The notes beneath the pieces were generated by a model. That model was not told where the DNA came from, ran no database searches, and worked only from the letters and a program-made list of their open reading frames with translations. From positions 1 through 64,000 of the forward strand of contig CBDTTM010000001.1 of NCBI GenBank assembly GCA_965363355.1: a stretch of DNA of 64,000 bases. Reading direction: 5' to 3'. The translations under genes and the position numbers were made by a program. Numbering within the stretch: position 1 is the stretch's first letter; the number at the start of each line of letters is the position of its first letter. The DNA comes from CBDTTM01 sp965363355 (GTDB lineage: Bacteria; Bacillota; Negativicutes; Selenomonadales; Selenomonadaceae). Shown one piece after another: positions 1 through 7,787 of this stretch.

Positions 1-2173
1 TGGTTTTTTCTGGACAAGAATTGAGGCACATCTTACAATCACGACATGTACCACAACTGATACAGCGTGCATCATCTTTGACCGGACTTTCCAGATCGCA
101 ATGATGGCATTTGTCAAAATACGCTTTTGAAATACGATCTGCCGGAATCTGTTCCTTTTTGACAAAGGCCTCTGCCGATTTGCCAAGAACATAACTATCG
201 GCAAAATGCGCTGCTTGAAGTCCACCGCCAATTGCATCGACCAACCGCCCCGGTTTGATTACATCCCCGGCAGCGAAAACGCCGTCTAAAATCCCCATTT
301 CAGCGTTCGGCACAAGCCATTCTCGGAATTTTTTGATGCTTGGATCTTCTGGTAAATAATCAAGCACAGGCGCTTCACCAATTGAAACAATTACCATATC
401 TCCCGGAATGAATTGCCCATCTTTATCATATATACCTTCATCAGTTATTTTAGCTGTCATGAACGGCCAAATCAATCGACCACCTAGTTCTTCGACGTGT
501 TCGATTTCATGAGCAAAGGCTGCTGGTTTTTGTACGTCGATACAAGTTACGGATTCAGCCCCCATTTGATAAGCGCCGACAGCTGTGTCCATGCCTGAAT
601 TCCCACAGCCAATGACAACGACTTTTTTACCAACAGCTGGTTTTTCACCACGATTTACCGCCTTAAGAAAATCTATCCCCATCGTAAGTTTTTCCGTTCC
701 TTCCCAAGGAAAGAATCTGGCTTTATGTCCGCCCGTTGCGACGATTACAGCATCATGAGCTTTGCGAATACCCTCAAATTTAGCTAAGTCCACTTTATAG
801 TCAGTAACAAATTTTACTCCGGCAGCTTCGATGCGCTTTAGTTCTGCCTCCAATATTTCATGTGGCAATCTCCCTCGTGGAATGACCTGCTCAAGTTTAC
901 CACCAATTGCTTTGGCATCATCATATACCGTTACCGCATGACCTTTGCGAGCTAACTGCCATGCTGCTGAAAGGCCTGCCATACCGCCGCCGATAACGCC
1001 GATATTCTTGCCTGTAGGCTCTGCGACCACTTCAATTTCCGTATGAACAGACTGTAATCCCAGTCCACCGATTTGAACCGCTTCATCGAGATTGCTGCGG
1101 GTACAGTCCTGCATACAAAGATTTGGACAAACCGAGCCACAAACGGATCCTGGAAAAGGCGTGTAATCCAAAACAAGTTTATAGGCTTCTTCTAGCTTTC
1201 CTTCACGAATCAAATCAAAGCGACGCTGCGAAGGTATTCCCGCTGGACAATTGAATTCACAAGGAGCTGCGTATTTCGCATTATCCCAAGAAGGAACCCT
1301 TTGACGATAAAGGCCTGTCACAACCGTTGGATATACGACAAAATCATCCATTGCAACATCATTGAATATGCCCCCTTTAACCCATTCCTGCATGCGGAAT
1401 TCTGTTAAATTCGGCTGTGCTTTTTCTTTTTTCTCATCAAAAGTCAAAGGACGAAGCTTATGCCACTGCGACCAATCGGAAAGCTGCCCCCTGAGTTCAG
1501 GCCGCCCAATCGAATCCAAAAATTCATCAATCCCGCCATCGAGGAAGGCAATGTCTGCATCATCGAGATCAAATAATTTTATGTCAGATGCATATCCGCT
1601 TGCATTGCCGCGAAAATAAACAATCCCGCCAACCATACCAACACAAGCACGGTCACCCAGAACCGAAGGAAATTCTTCACTGTCGACGCCACAGACAACA
1701 GCCCGGCCGCCGCCCATGAATTCAAACGAAAAACTACCAACATTTTTTAAGATCCAAAGCTCCGGTTCTTCGTACAAAGGGTCATGTTTCATTAAAGATC
1801 CTGAACGAGTTCCCGCTCTGCCACCGATATATATCTTACCACCGGCCGAGCAATGCCCTGCAGTATCCCCAGCATCGCCTCTGACGGTTATTTTACCACC
1901 GGCGTTAAGCCAGCCAACGTCAGCTGAAGCAGATTCATCTACGACGATTTCTGTATTGTCTAAGCACATGGAACCTACGCGCTGACCTGCGTTTGTTACA
2001 TGGAATTTTAATTTTTTACCTTCAGGATGCCATAATGGTCCACCAATATCGTGCTGTCCGGAGGCCGCAATCTCAAATTCGGTCTCACCATTTGCTACAG
2101 CTTCACCGATTGCCAGAAGCAATTCCTGTGTGGACATTCGTTCATGCCCTGTCAACGTATCTATTTTAAACAT
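1..2173 (-). CDS. gltD: Glutamate synthase GXGXG domain fused to GltD-like NAD(P)H oxidoreductase (3' end outside window)
   Basis: About 724 codons are visible; the stop lies beyond base 1. The first ~240 residues have the glycine-rich repeats of the GXGXG domain of the glutamate synthase large subunit (GGKITVRGDAGD, GGRAVVCG). From about residue 305 it is a GltD-like flavoprotein: FNCPAGIPSQRR, the cysteine-rich stretch CGSVCPNLCMQDC, an FAD-binding GVIGGGMAGLSAA, a second nucleotide-binding VVVIGCGNSGMDTA, and FAAGDV. At the visible end CISCGTCRDCKMC is a ferredoxin-type 4Fe-4S site. The inferred role is to pass NAD(P)H electrons to the FMN subunit encoded just upstream. The ATG at 2173 follows an AGGAGG. 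The GXGXG domain is normally part of the large subunit; its fusion to the small subunit is a split-gene arrangement. Confidence 0.88.
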   Translation of the reverse strand, partial: MFKIDTLTGHERMSTQELLLAIGEAVANGETEFEIAASGQHDIGGPLWHPEGKKLKFHVTNAGQRVGSMCLDNTEIVVDESASADVGWLNAGGKITVRGDAGDTAGHCSAGGKIYIGGRAGTRSGSLMKHDPLYEEPELWILKNVGSFSFEFMGGGRAVVCGVDSEEFPSVLGDRACVGMVGGIVYFRGNASGYASDIKLFDLDDADIAFLDGGIDEFLDSIGRPELRGQLSDWSQWHKLRPLTFDEKKEKAQPNLTEFRMQEWVKGGIFNDVAMDDFVVYPTVVTGLYRQRVPSWDNAKYAAPCEFNCPAGIPSQRRFDLIREGKLEEAYKLVLDYTPFPGSVCGSVCPNLCMQDCTRSNLDEAVQIGGLGLQSVHTEIEVVAEPTGKNIGVIGGGMAGLSAAWQLARKGHAVTVYDDAKAIGGKLEQVIPRGRLPHEILEAELKRIEAAGVKFVTDYKVDLAKFEGIRKAHDAVIVATGGHKARFFPWEGTEKLTMGIDFLKAVNRGEKPAVGKKVVVIGCGNSGMDTAVGAYQMGAESVTCIDVQKPAAFAHEIEHVEELGGRLIWPFMTAKITDEGIYDKDGQFIPGDMVIVSIGEAPVLDYLPEDPSIKKFREWLVPNAEMGILDGVFAAGDVIKPGRLVDAIGGGLQAAHFADSYVLGKSAEAFVKKEQIPADRISKAYFDKCHHCDLESPVKDDARCISCGTCRDCKMCLNSCPEKT

Positions 2174-2189
2174 GATTCAAGCTGCCTCC

Positions 2190-3821
2190 TTAGCATACAT
2201 ACTGAATACCGAGCTTATCGGCAATCGCTTTATCTGTAGAAACCAATGCGTCACTACGGCCAACCGGTAAAGAGCTATTGCCGATAGGAGCCATAAGCTT
2301 ACGAAGTTCCGAATCAAAAGCGAGGACATAGTCAACGATTTTTTGTGCACCACGATCAACATCAAGACGTTTCACCAGTCGAGGATCCTGCGTGCAGATT
2401 CCAGTCGGGCATTTTCCTGTACTACAAGAATTACACCGTCCGTGTTCATTCCCCACGCAACCGAGAAGCTGGATTAAAAGTTTACCGACAAAGACCCCGT
2501 TGGCTCCAAGACAAATCATTTTAAAAGCATCTGCAGCGGCATTTCCCGTCATACCGATACCCCCACCAGCATAAAGCGGGATTTGGCCCTGCAAACCTTG
2601 CTTAACCGCCGCTAGATAACATTCTCTTAGCTTGGAAACAATTGGATGCCCCGTATGGTCAAGCGATATCTCATTCGCTGCACCAGTGCCGCCTTGGATC
2701 CCATCAATAAAGAACCCACCGCAAATCTGGTATGGATCTCGCAGCAGATTGTTATAAACCGATACAGAAGTCGCAGAAGCTGCGCACTTGATCGCAACTG
2801 GAACTCTAAAGCCAAAAGCTGCATTCAATGAAAGATGCATTTTTTGCACGGATTCTTCAATAGAATACAAACCTTGATGATTTGGTGGCGATGAAAGTGT
2901 CGCCTTAGGTACTCCACGAATTGCCTGAATATGCTCAGCAACCTTCGCTGCCGGTAAAAGGCCACCATCACCTGGCTTTGCCCCTTGACCAATTTTGATG
3001 AGGACGCCCGCTGGGTCCACTTTCATCTTTGGCAATGCTTTGATGATGCGGTTCCAACCAAAATGGCCCGAAGCGATTTGGATAATCATATACTTGAGTT
3101 CTTCCGCTTCTAAAAGTTTTACCGGCATACCACCTTCACCCGAACTCATACGAACTGGCAAGCCACATTTTTCATTGAGATATGCCGTCGCCATAGCAAC
3201 AGCTTCCCAAGCCCTCGTCGAAAGAGCTCCGATTGACATATCCGAAAAAATCAATGGATAGATCCAGTTGACGGGTGGTGTTTTATGCGCCATAGTCAAT
3301 TTGCCATCTTTCATTTCAAACGGCAGATTTTTGGCTGGTAAAACTCGGCCAAAAGGAGCACGGATGTCAAATGTATGACGCTGGGAATCGAGCGATGGAT
3401 CTGTCATCTGACTGATGCGTCCAACAACGATATGGTCGAGTGTTCGCTGCGCATTGAGGTTTGTACGTCCACCGCGCTTTATAGGTCCACCATCACGCGA
3501 TAAAAGCGTTTTACGGGTATCTTCATTACGCACAGGTCGAATCGCACCGTTTGGACATACTTTTTCGCACATGCCGCAGCCAACACAGGCATTGCTAAGT
3601 TTTGCTTGCTGCTTGATTACGGGAACAGCACTATGTCTATGCACCGGCTCTGGTTGTTTCCCTGTCGATAAAGTAATGGATCGACGAGACATTTCCGGTT
3701 TAATCGCACCAAAAGTACAGGACGCGACACAACTGCCACACATCGTACAAAGTTCTTGTTTATATTCTATCTTCCAGTTAAGGTCATTAACCCCAACATC
3801 TTGCGTCTTTATTGTTTCCAT
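2190..3821 (-). CDS. gltB: Glutamate synthase FMN-binding central domain with N-terminal ferredoxin
   Basis: 543 residues. The N-terminus carries two 4Fe-4S motifs, CTMCGSCVASC and CVGCGMCEKVC. The rest is the FMN-binding TIM-barrel domain of glutamate synthase, including GEGGMPVKLLEAEELKY, KIGQGAKPGDGGLLP, an FMN-loop region GGIGMTGNAAADAFK, and the cysteine set CNSCSTGKCPTGIC that binds the 3Fe-4S cluster in this family. It would transfer ammonia from glutamine onto 2-oxoglutarate to form glutamate. A GGAGGTACAGAG stretch precedes the ATG. Its start overlaps the end of the amidotransferase gene by 13 bp, and its stop lies 16 bp before the GXGXG/GltD gene, so the three form one operon. The family is clear; the electron donor is inferred. 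Confidence 0.92.
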   Translation of the reverse strand: METIKTQDVGVNDLNWKIEYKQELCTMCGSCVASCTFGAIKPEMSRRSITLSTGKQPEPVHRHSAVPVIKQQAKLSNACVGCGMCEKVCPNGAIRPVRNEDTRKTLLSRDGGPIKRGGRTNLNAQRTLDHIVVGRISQMTDPSLDSQRHTFDIRAPFGRVLPAKNLPFEMKDGKLTMAHKTPPVNWIYPLIFSDMSIGALSTRAWEAVAMATAYLNEKCGLPVRMSSGEGGMPVKLLEAEELKYMIIQIASGHFGWNRIIKALPKMKVDPAGVLIKIGQGAKPGDGGLLPAAKVAEHIQAIRGVPKATLSSPPNHQGLYSIEESVQKMHLSLNAAFGFRVPVAIKCAASATSVSVYNNLLRDPYQICGGFFIDGIQGGTGAANEISLDHTGHPIVSKLRECYLAAVKQGLQGQIPLYAGGGIGMTGNAAADAFKMICLGANGVFVGKLLIQLLGCVGNEHGRCNSCSTGKCPTGICTQDPRLVKRLDVDRGAQKIVDYVLAFDSELRKLMAPIGNSSLPVGRSDALVSTDKAIADKLGIQYVC

Positions 3822-4915
3822 CTCTGTACCTCCAAATCGTTGTCAATGACGACAACTTCGCGTTCATTTGGATAAATATCTTTCGACATATCCCGATTCG
3901 GTAAAATTTCATTGAGCCCGCAAACTTCTGAAGAAATCGCTACAGTCGTTCCGTCACTGCCAACAACGACCGGACGGAGTTTTTTCGAATCGCAGCAAGT
4001 AATCATTTTACCATCTGGCAATACTGCAATAATCGTATTTGGTCCATTTATTTCTAAATGAGCCAAGGATTGGCGAATCGCCTGCAATACATCTTTATCC
4101 GGACGAGCTTCGATTTCAGCAAATGGCAATGGCGTAATTACATGTTTGAAATACTCAATCGGCCACTTCAATTCATGGAGAACATAATGCAACGTGTATA
4201 AGAAATTCTGCGAATCCGATTCAAAACCAGTGTAACCACGATGCAAGGATTTTTGAAACTCTTTATTTTTCGTATAAAATGTATTTTCTCCATTTGCACA
4301 AAGTGTATAGCCCTGCAAGAAAAACGGATGGGCTGCATAACGAACAATATCATAGTTTGTATTTTGACGACACTGTGCCACAATACTCTTGGCCACAAGA
4401 CACCCATTATCATCCCATAAACGAAAATACGTCGCAATATCACGAGGATCTCCGATTTCTTTGAGTGTTAAAACGTCTGGCCAAAAAGAATACACATAAC
4501 CCTCTCCGGCATCTTCCAATAACTTACGCAATGCCAAGCGCGTATCCATCAGCAAATCTTCTCGCTGCGACTCCGTCTTTTCATTATAATGTTCCGGATA
4601 ATCGTAGTTGCGGAAAATATAATATGGCATGGCCTGGATATCAAGCCCCGGTTGTTTATTGGGAATAGGAATCCATTCAGCCAGTTGCACAAAGTTATGG
4701 CTATCCATATAATCTTCTACCATCTGGGCTCCGCGCTGTGTACAGGCTACAGAGAGCAACGGTTTGTCTTTGTAATTAGAAAAAATCCCATATAAATCCT
4801 GCATGACCATAGCAAAGCCTGAATTATCATGGCCTTCTTGCTGTGGCAGCATCAAATGCAAGGCTTTCGACGGATGTACCGGCACTTTACTTTTGATTGA
4901 CCCTATTCTGCACAT
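3809..4915 (-). CDS. Glutamate synthase glutamine amidotransferase (class II) subunit
   Basis: 368 residues. The protein begins Met-Cys-Arg, so removal of Met would expose Cys2 as the N-terminal nucleophile of a class II glutaminase. QQEGHDNSGFAM matches the conserved GQEGHDSSG-type segment of stand-alone glutamate synthase amidotransferase subunits. It would hydrolyse glutamine and channel ammonia to the FMN subunit encoded next. It is the first gene of the operon: an AAGGAGAG ribosome site precedes the ATG, and a consensus promoter lies about 240 bp upstream behind a long leader. The C-terminus overlaps the next gene by 13 bp, consistent with translational coupling. Family assignment is firm; the precise symbol varies between organisms. 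Confidence 0.88.
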   Translation of the reverse strand: MCRIGSIKSKVPVHPSKALHLMLPQQEGHDNSGFAMVMQDLYGIFSNYKDKPLLSVACTQRGAQMVEDYMDSHNFVQLAEWIPIPNKQPGLDIQAMPYYIFRNYDYPEHYNEKTESQREDLLMDTRLALRKLLEDAGEGYVYSFWPDVLTLKEIGDPRDIATYFRLWDDNGCLVAKSIVAQCRQNTNYDIVRYAAHPFFLQGYTLCANGENTFYTKNKEFQKSLHRGYTGFESDSQNFLYTLHYVLHELKWPIEYFKHVITPLPFAEIEARPDKDVLQAIRQSLAHLEINGPNTIIAVLPDGKMITCCDSKKLRPVVVGSDGTTVAISSEVCGLNEILPNRDMSKDIYPNEREVVVIDNDLEVQRWKQ

Positions 4916-5154
4916 ATTATCTCTCCTTCATCAACACACAAATAATCCAGATTCAAAAAACATATATTTATTCACATTTTACAAAATCCTCCAATGACGA
5001 TGCTGTCAATAGAGGATTTCAATTGGCTGCATTGCCATTATTTTCATTTATTAAATGAAGAATATTTTTTTCTTTAAAATACATACTTTTTGTTTTTTCT
5101 TTTCAGTATGTACACCTGTTCTTTGTCACTGTATTTAAATGCAACATAATTACA

Positions 5155-5183
5155 ATTATAAGAATGTAATCTTATACTGTCAA
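5155..5183 (-). promoter_or_regulatory. Consensus sigma-A promoter of the glutamate synthase operon
   Basis: On the minus strand, TTGACA (5183-5178) and TATAAT (5160-5155) are separated by exactly 17 bp, a perfect match to the vegetative consensus. Transcription would start near 5148, leaving a leader of about 230 nt before the ATG at 4915. A 29-bp palindrome lies 10 bp upstream of the -35 box. Confidence 0.75.
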
Positions 5184-5193
5184 TATGCATATC

Positions 5194-5222
5194 ATGCATT
5201 AATTTTCTGAAAATTAATGCAT
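5194..5222. repeat. 29-bp perfect palindrome upstream of the GOGAT promoter
   Basis: The 14-nt arm ATGCATTAATTTTC (5194-5207) is mirrored exactly at 5209-5222 around a single T. Its centre is about 60 bp upstream of the predicted transcription start, where activators usually bind. It is a candidate operator for a nitrogen- or glutamate-responsive regulator. A T-N11-A LysR-type motif can be read within it, but that is only suggestive. Confidence 0.55.
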
Positions 5223-5370
5223 TTGTCTTGTTTTAGGCCTAGTTTATTCCAGACAAACTGTATTTTTATTCATTAATTTGATAAATATACATTATGCTGA
5301 TTTTACAGATTATTAAATTTATTTGTCCTCTAGTATTGCCACACAGCAATCCCCATAAAATTTTTGATAA

Positions 5371-5447
5371 ATTCTTGTATTTTTGCACTGTATTGTTTTT
5401 CTGTATACAAGAATACAATAAATTTTCTTTATGAATTTTTGTATTCT
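5371..5447. repeat. Two overlapping inverted repeats sharing the word GAATACAA/ACAAGAAT
   Basis: ATTCTTGTAT (5371-5380) is the reverse complement of ATACAAGAAT (5405-5414). AGAATACAA (5410-5418) is the reverse complement of TTGTATTCT (5439-5447). The two pairs overlap at 5410-5414. They could be mutually exclusive RNA hairpins or operator half-sites; AT-richness makes chance similarity possible. Confidence 0.35.
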
Positions 5448-5464
5448 AATGTATTTTGTATATT

Positions 5465-5501
5465 TAAAAAAAGTCCTGAAACATAATGCGTTTCAGGACT
5501 T
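5465..5501 (-). terminator. Rho-independent terminator after the bactofilin gene
   Basis: A 12-bp perfect stem (AAGTCCTGAAAC at 5471-5482, GTTTCAGGACTT at 5490-5501) with a 7-nt loop is followed by a T-run when read on the minus strand. It lies just past the bactofilin stop. Confidence 0.85.
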
Positions 5502-5526
5502 TCCTCATTTATAAATCATTTTAAAA

Positions 5527-5937
5527 TTATGCTTTTTTGCTCTGCTTTATCTCGACAATTGCTGCCCCATCTTTCTTTTTAGCAGCCATTTCACTATGCC
5601 CGCGGAAAACTCCGCCTTCTTCAATGCTAAATGCTGTCGTCTTCGCATCACCGACCAGTTGCCCCGAGGCAAACACACTTAAATTTCCAGCTACATCTAC
5701 ATTGCCTTTGATTGAACCTGAAACCAAGAGATTTTCAGCTTTGATATTACCAATGACATCTCCACTGCTGCCAATCACCACATCACCTGTAATGGAAATG
5801 CCACCTTCAATACGTCCATCTACTCGAATATTGCCGCTTCCATTCATCTCACCTTTTATCGAGGTGTTTTTTCCGATAATGGTTTCAATGTCATGCGCAT
5901 TTCCTGTTTCTCCAGTTTTTTTGATCGAGCCAAACAT
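5527..5937 (-). CDS. Bactofilin family cytoskeletal protein
   Basis: 136 residues, the usual size of a bactofilin (polymer-forming DUF583 family). The central region has short regular turns of a right-handed beta-helix: IRVDGRIEGGISITGDVVIG, then further GDVIGNIKAENLLVSG and GNVDVAGNLSVFA turns. Short charged tails flank it (KKKDGAAIVEIKQSKKA at the C-terminus). Bactofilins self-assemble into filaments that position cell-wall enzymes. The neighbour immediately upstream encodes an M23 endopeptidase, and such pairs are recurrent in bacteria and linked to cell shape. An AAGGAG lies upstream of the ATG. A hairpin at 5974-5997 separates the two genes, so the pair may be only partly co-transcribed. 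Confidence 0.9.
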   Translation of the reverse strand: MFGSIKKTGETGNAHDIETIIGKNTSIKGEMNGSGNIRVDGRIEGGISITGDVVIGSSGDVIGNIKAENLLVSGSIKGNVDVAGNLSVFASGQLVGDAKTTAFSIEEGGVFRGHSEMAAKKKDGAAIVEIKQSKKA

Positions 5938-5966
5938 AATAAAATCAACACTCCTTTGTTATCCTA

Positions 5967-5997
5967 ATAAAAAAGCCCAGATGTCTTCACCTGAGCT
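5967..5997 (-). terminator. Terminator between the M23 peptidase and bactofilin genes
   Basis: Arms at 5974-5983 and 5988-5997 form a 10-bp stem with two G-U pairs and a 4-nt loop. A T-run follows on the minus strand. It may give partial read-through into the bactofilin gene. Confidence 0.7.
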
Positions 5998-6008
5998 TTT
6001 AAATTCTG

Positions 6009-6908
6009 TTATAAATATCTCGCTGGATTTACGGCTTGTCCATTTACTCTGACTTCATAATGTACATGTGGGCCTGTACTGAATCCCGTGCTGCCCATAT
6101 AGGCAATTACCTGTCCACGCTTGACTTGCTGTCCTGCTGTAACAACGACTCGCTGAGCATGTCCATAACGTGTCGTAATTCCATTACCGTGATCAATATC
6201 AATCATGTTTCCATAGCCGCCTGCATTCCAGCCTGCAGTGGTCACAACGCCATCTGCTGTAGCTACAATGGGCGTTCCTGCATCATTTGCTATATCAATG
6301 CCCGGATGAAAATCCGTTCCATTCCATCTTAAACCATATGGTGAACTCACATCACCGCTTGCTGGCCATATAGACGGTGTCACTGCCATTTCCGCCTGCT
6401 TTACTGCTAATTGTTGTTGCAAGGCTTCTAGGCTTTCTTTTCGCTGTGCCATGGTTTTTTCAATATTATCCAAGGCGTCACTCACATTTTGAATACTCGG
6501 CTGAATTCTTGGACCACCTTGACCATCATGGGTCCCACCTGCACCTGGATTAGACGAACCATCTGCCGGTGCTGAAAGCTGCCTTATTTCAGTTTCAAGC
6601 TCATTGAGCTTTTCCATGTCGGCCTGTAAGACACTGGCTTTTTTAGCTAATGACAACAATTGTTCCTGCTGTAAACTATTTACCTGTCTCAATTCACCAA
6701 TTTCGGCTGTATTGCTCTTTTGTACATACACATTATATGTAGCATAGCCAAAAGCTCCGACAAATAAAATCGCTCCCAAACACAATGAAGCAATTCCATA
6801 TTTAATTGTACGGATTGGCAGGCGAATGCTCTGAACGTTTTCTCCACGGTGAGGAATAATTTTTATGGTATACTCCCGGTTATCCGGTTTTTGAACTTGC
6901 TTTTCCAA
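6009..6908 (-). CDS. Membrane-anchored M23 (LytM) family peptidoglycan endopeptidase
   Basis: 299 residues with a TTG start preceded by GGAGG at good spacing. A charged N-terminus is followed by one membrane segment (about residues 34-55, ending in GAFGYATYNVYV). Coiled-coil stretches then cover roughly 75-110 and 145-170. The C-terminal third is the LytM zinc-peptidase domain with the metal ligands in FHPGIDIAN and GPHVHYEVR. The protein would sit in the cytoplasmic membrane with its catalytic domain outside, cutting peptide cross-links. The linker between the coils is Gly/Ser/Pro-rich. It is adjacent to the bactofilin gene, suggesting a shared role in local wall remodelling. Whether it is an active enzyme or an activator was not established, but the metal ligands are present. 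Confidence 0.9.
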   Translation of the reverse strand: MEKQVQKPDNREYTIKIIPHRGENVQSIRLPIRTIKYGIASLCLGAILFVGAFGYATYNVYVQKSNTAEIGELRQVNSLQQEQLLSLAKKASVLQADMEKLNELETEIRQLSAPADGSSNPGAGGTHDGQGGPRIQPSIQNVSDALDNIEKTMAQRKESLEALQQQLAVKQAEMAVTPSIWPASGDVSSPYGLRWNGTDFHPGIDIANDAGTPIVATADGVVTTAGWNAGGYGNMIDIDHGNGITTRYGHAQRVVVTAGQQVKRGQVIAYMGSTGFSTGPHVHYEVRVNGQAVNPARYL

Positions 6909-6954
6909 AAAAAGTCCTCCAAACTAAGAATGTATTTGGCTTCTTTTTTATGTA

Positions 6955-6998
6955 CAAAAAAAGCCAGTACTATACTATTATAGCACAGGCTTTTTTTA
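6955..6998. terminator. Bidirectional terminator between DUF4446 and M23 genes
   Basis: A 13-bp imperfect stem (6962-6974 with 6979-6991) has an A-run on one side and a T-run on the other, so it can work on either strand. On the minus strand it would end the parA-parB-DUF4446 transcript. Confidence 0.7.
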
Positions 6999-7053
6999 TT
7001 TTAAAGGCATTTCCTTCATAACATTATATTTCTCGCTGCATTACATGTTGAAA

Positions 7054-7566
7054 TTATTGCTGCATTGCTTTTTGTAAAGCTTCCTTTTCTTCATCGGTCA
7101 GCGTGTAGGTTGACGTCCCATTGACAATAGGTTTTGTATAACTGCGTGACTCTTCTCGACCGAAAATGCTCGATAAGATCAATCCATTATTTCCTTCATC
7201 AAGCATGGCTACGGCATAACTTAAATCACTACCAATATCTTCAAATGCACAAAATCTTATAATTCCAATCTTATGTAATGATTTATTTACCAGCTGTCGG
7301 ATGATTTTATTATCTTCTTCCACTGCCGCCGTTCTTTTGACAACTTCTTTGACTTCATCAATATGCCCCAAGAGCATACGTTCTAGGTTTGCCCCATCGT
7401 CAACTCCCGTCATCATTTTTCTATACCTTTTTTTCAAATAACTTACATTCATAAATAAACTGATGATAATTACATACATTACTAAAACCAAAACACCTAA
7501 AACACCTAAAATATAAAACATATTATTCATCATCATATTCATCAGTACCGAACTATCGATTGCCAT
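7054..7566 (-). CDS. DUF4446 family membrane protein
   Basis: 170 residues. One hydrophobic segment (about residues 17-40, FYILGVLGVLVLVMYVIIIS) is followed by a short coiled coil. The C-terminal domain contains IIRFCAFEDIGSDLSYAVAM and LSSIFGREESRSYTKP, the hallmark stretch of DUF4446. These proteins are usually encoded beside parA/parB in Firmicutes, as here, but no activity is established. A GAGGAG precedes the ATG at an acceptable distance. The gene lies about 220 bp downstream of parB on the same strand with one parS in the gap, so it may or may not share the parAB transcript. Confidence 0.8.
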   Translation of the reverse strand: MAIDSSVLMNMMMNNMFYILGVLGVLVLVMYVIIISLFMNVSYLKKRYRKMMTGVDDGANLERMLLGHIDEVKEVVKRTAAVEEDNKIIRQLVNKSLHKIGIIRFCAFEDIGSDLSYAVAMLDEGNNGLILSSIFGREESRSYTKPIVNGTSTYTLTDEEKEALQKAMQQ

Positions 7567-7764
7567 TTTTGCTTATTCTCCTCTTGCGTTGCAGCCGCTT
7601 TTAGCCTATACATAAATTCTAAATATCTGCCTCGCTGTTTGCGTATTCTAGTAGGAAAAATTTATGTTTTAAACATATTCGTTTCTATCCAATAAATTTT
7701 TCCACTAAATTATTTTATCACAAAATTTTTCAACGTAAATACTTCTCAATAAAAAAACATTTTT

Positions 7765-7780
7765 TGTTTCACGTGAAACA
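7765..7780. promoter_or_regulatory. parS site 1
   Basis: TGTTTCACGTGAAACA, an exact 16-bp palindrome matching the ParB (Spo0J) binding consensus. It lies just downstream of the parB stop codon. Confidence 0.92.
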
Positions 7781-7787
7781 TTTTTTC

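Larger units (their letters stand above)
4916..5464. other. AT-rich intergenic region and GOGAT leader
   Basis: About 550 bp without a gene, markedly AT-rich. It holds the promoter of the glutamate synthase operon (5155-5183), a leader of roughly 230 nt, a hairpin in that leader with arms AAATCCTC/GAGGATTT at 4984-4991 and 5012-5019, a 29-bp palindrome upstream of the promoter, and two further inverted repeats at 5371-5447. I see no coding frame and recognise no known riboswitch class here. Confidence 0.6.
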
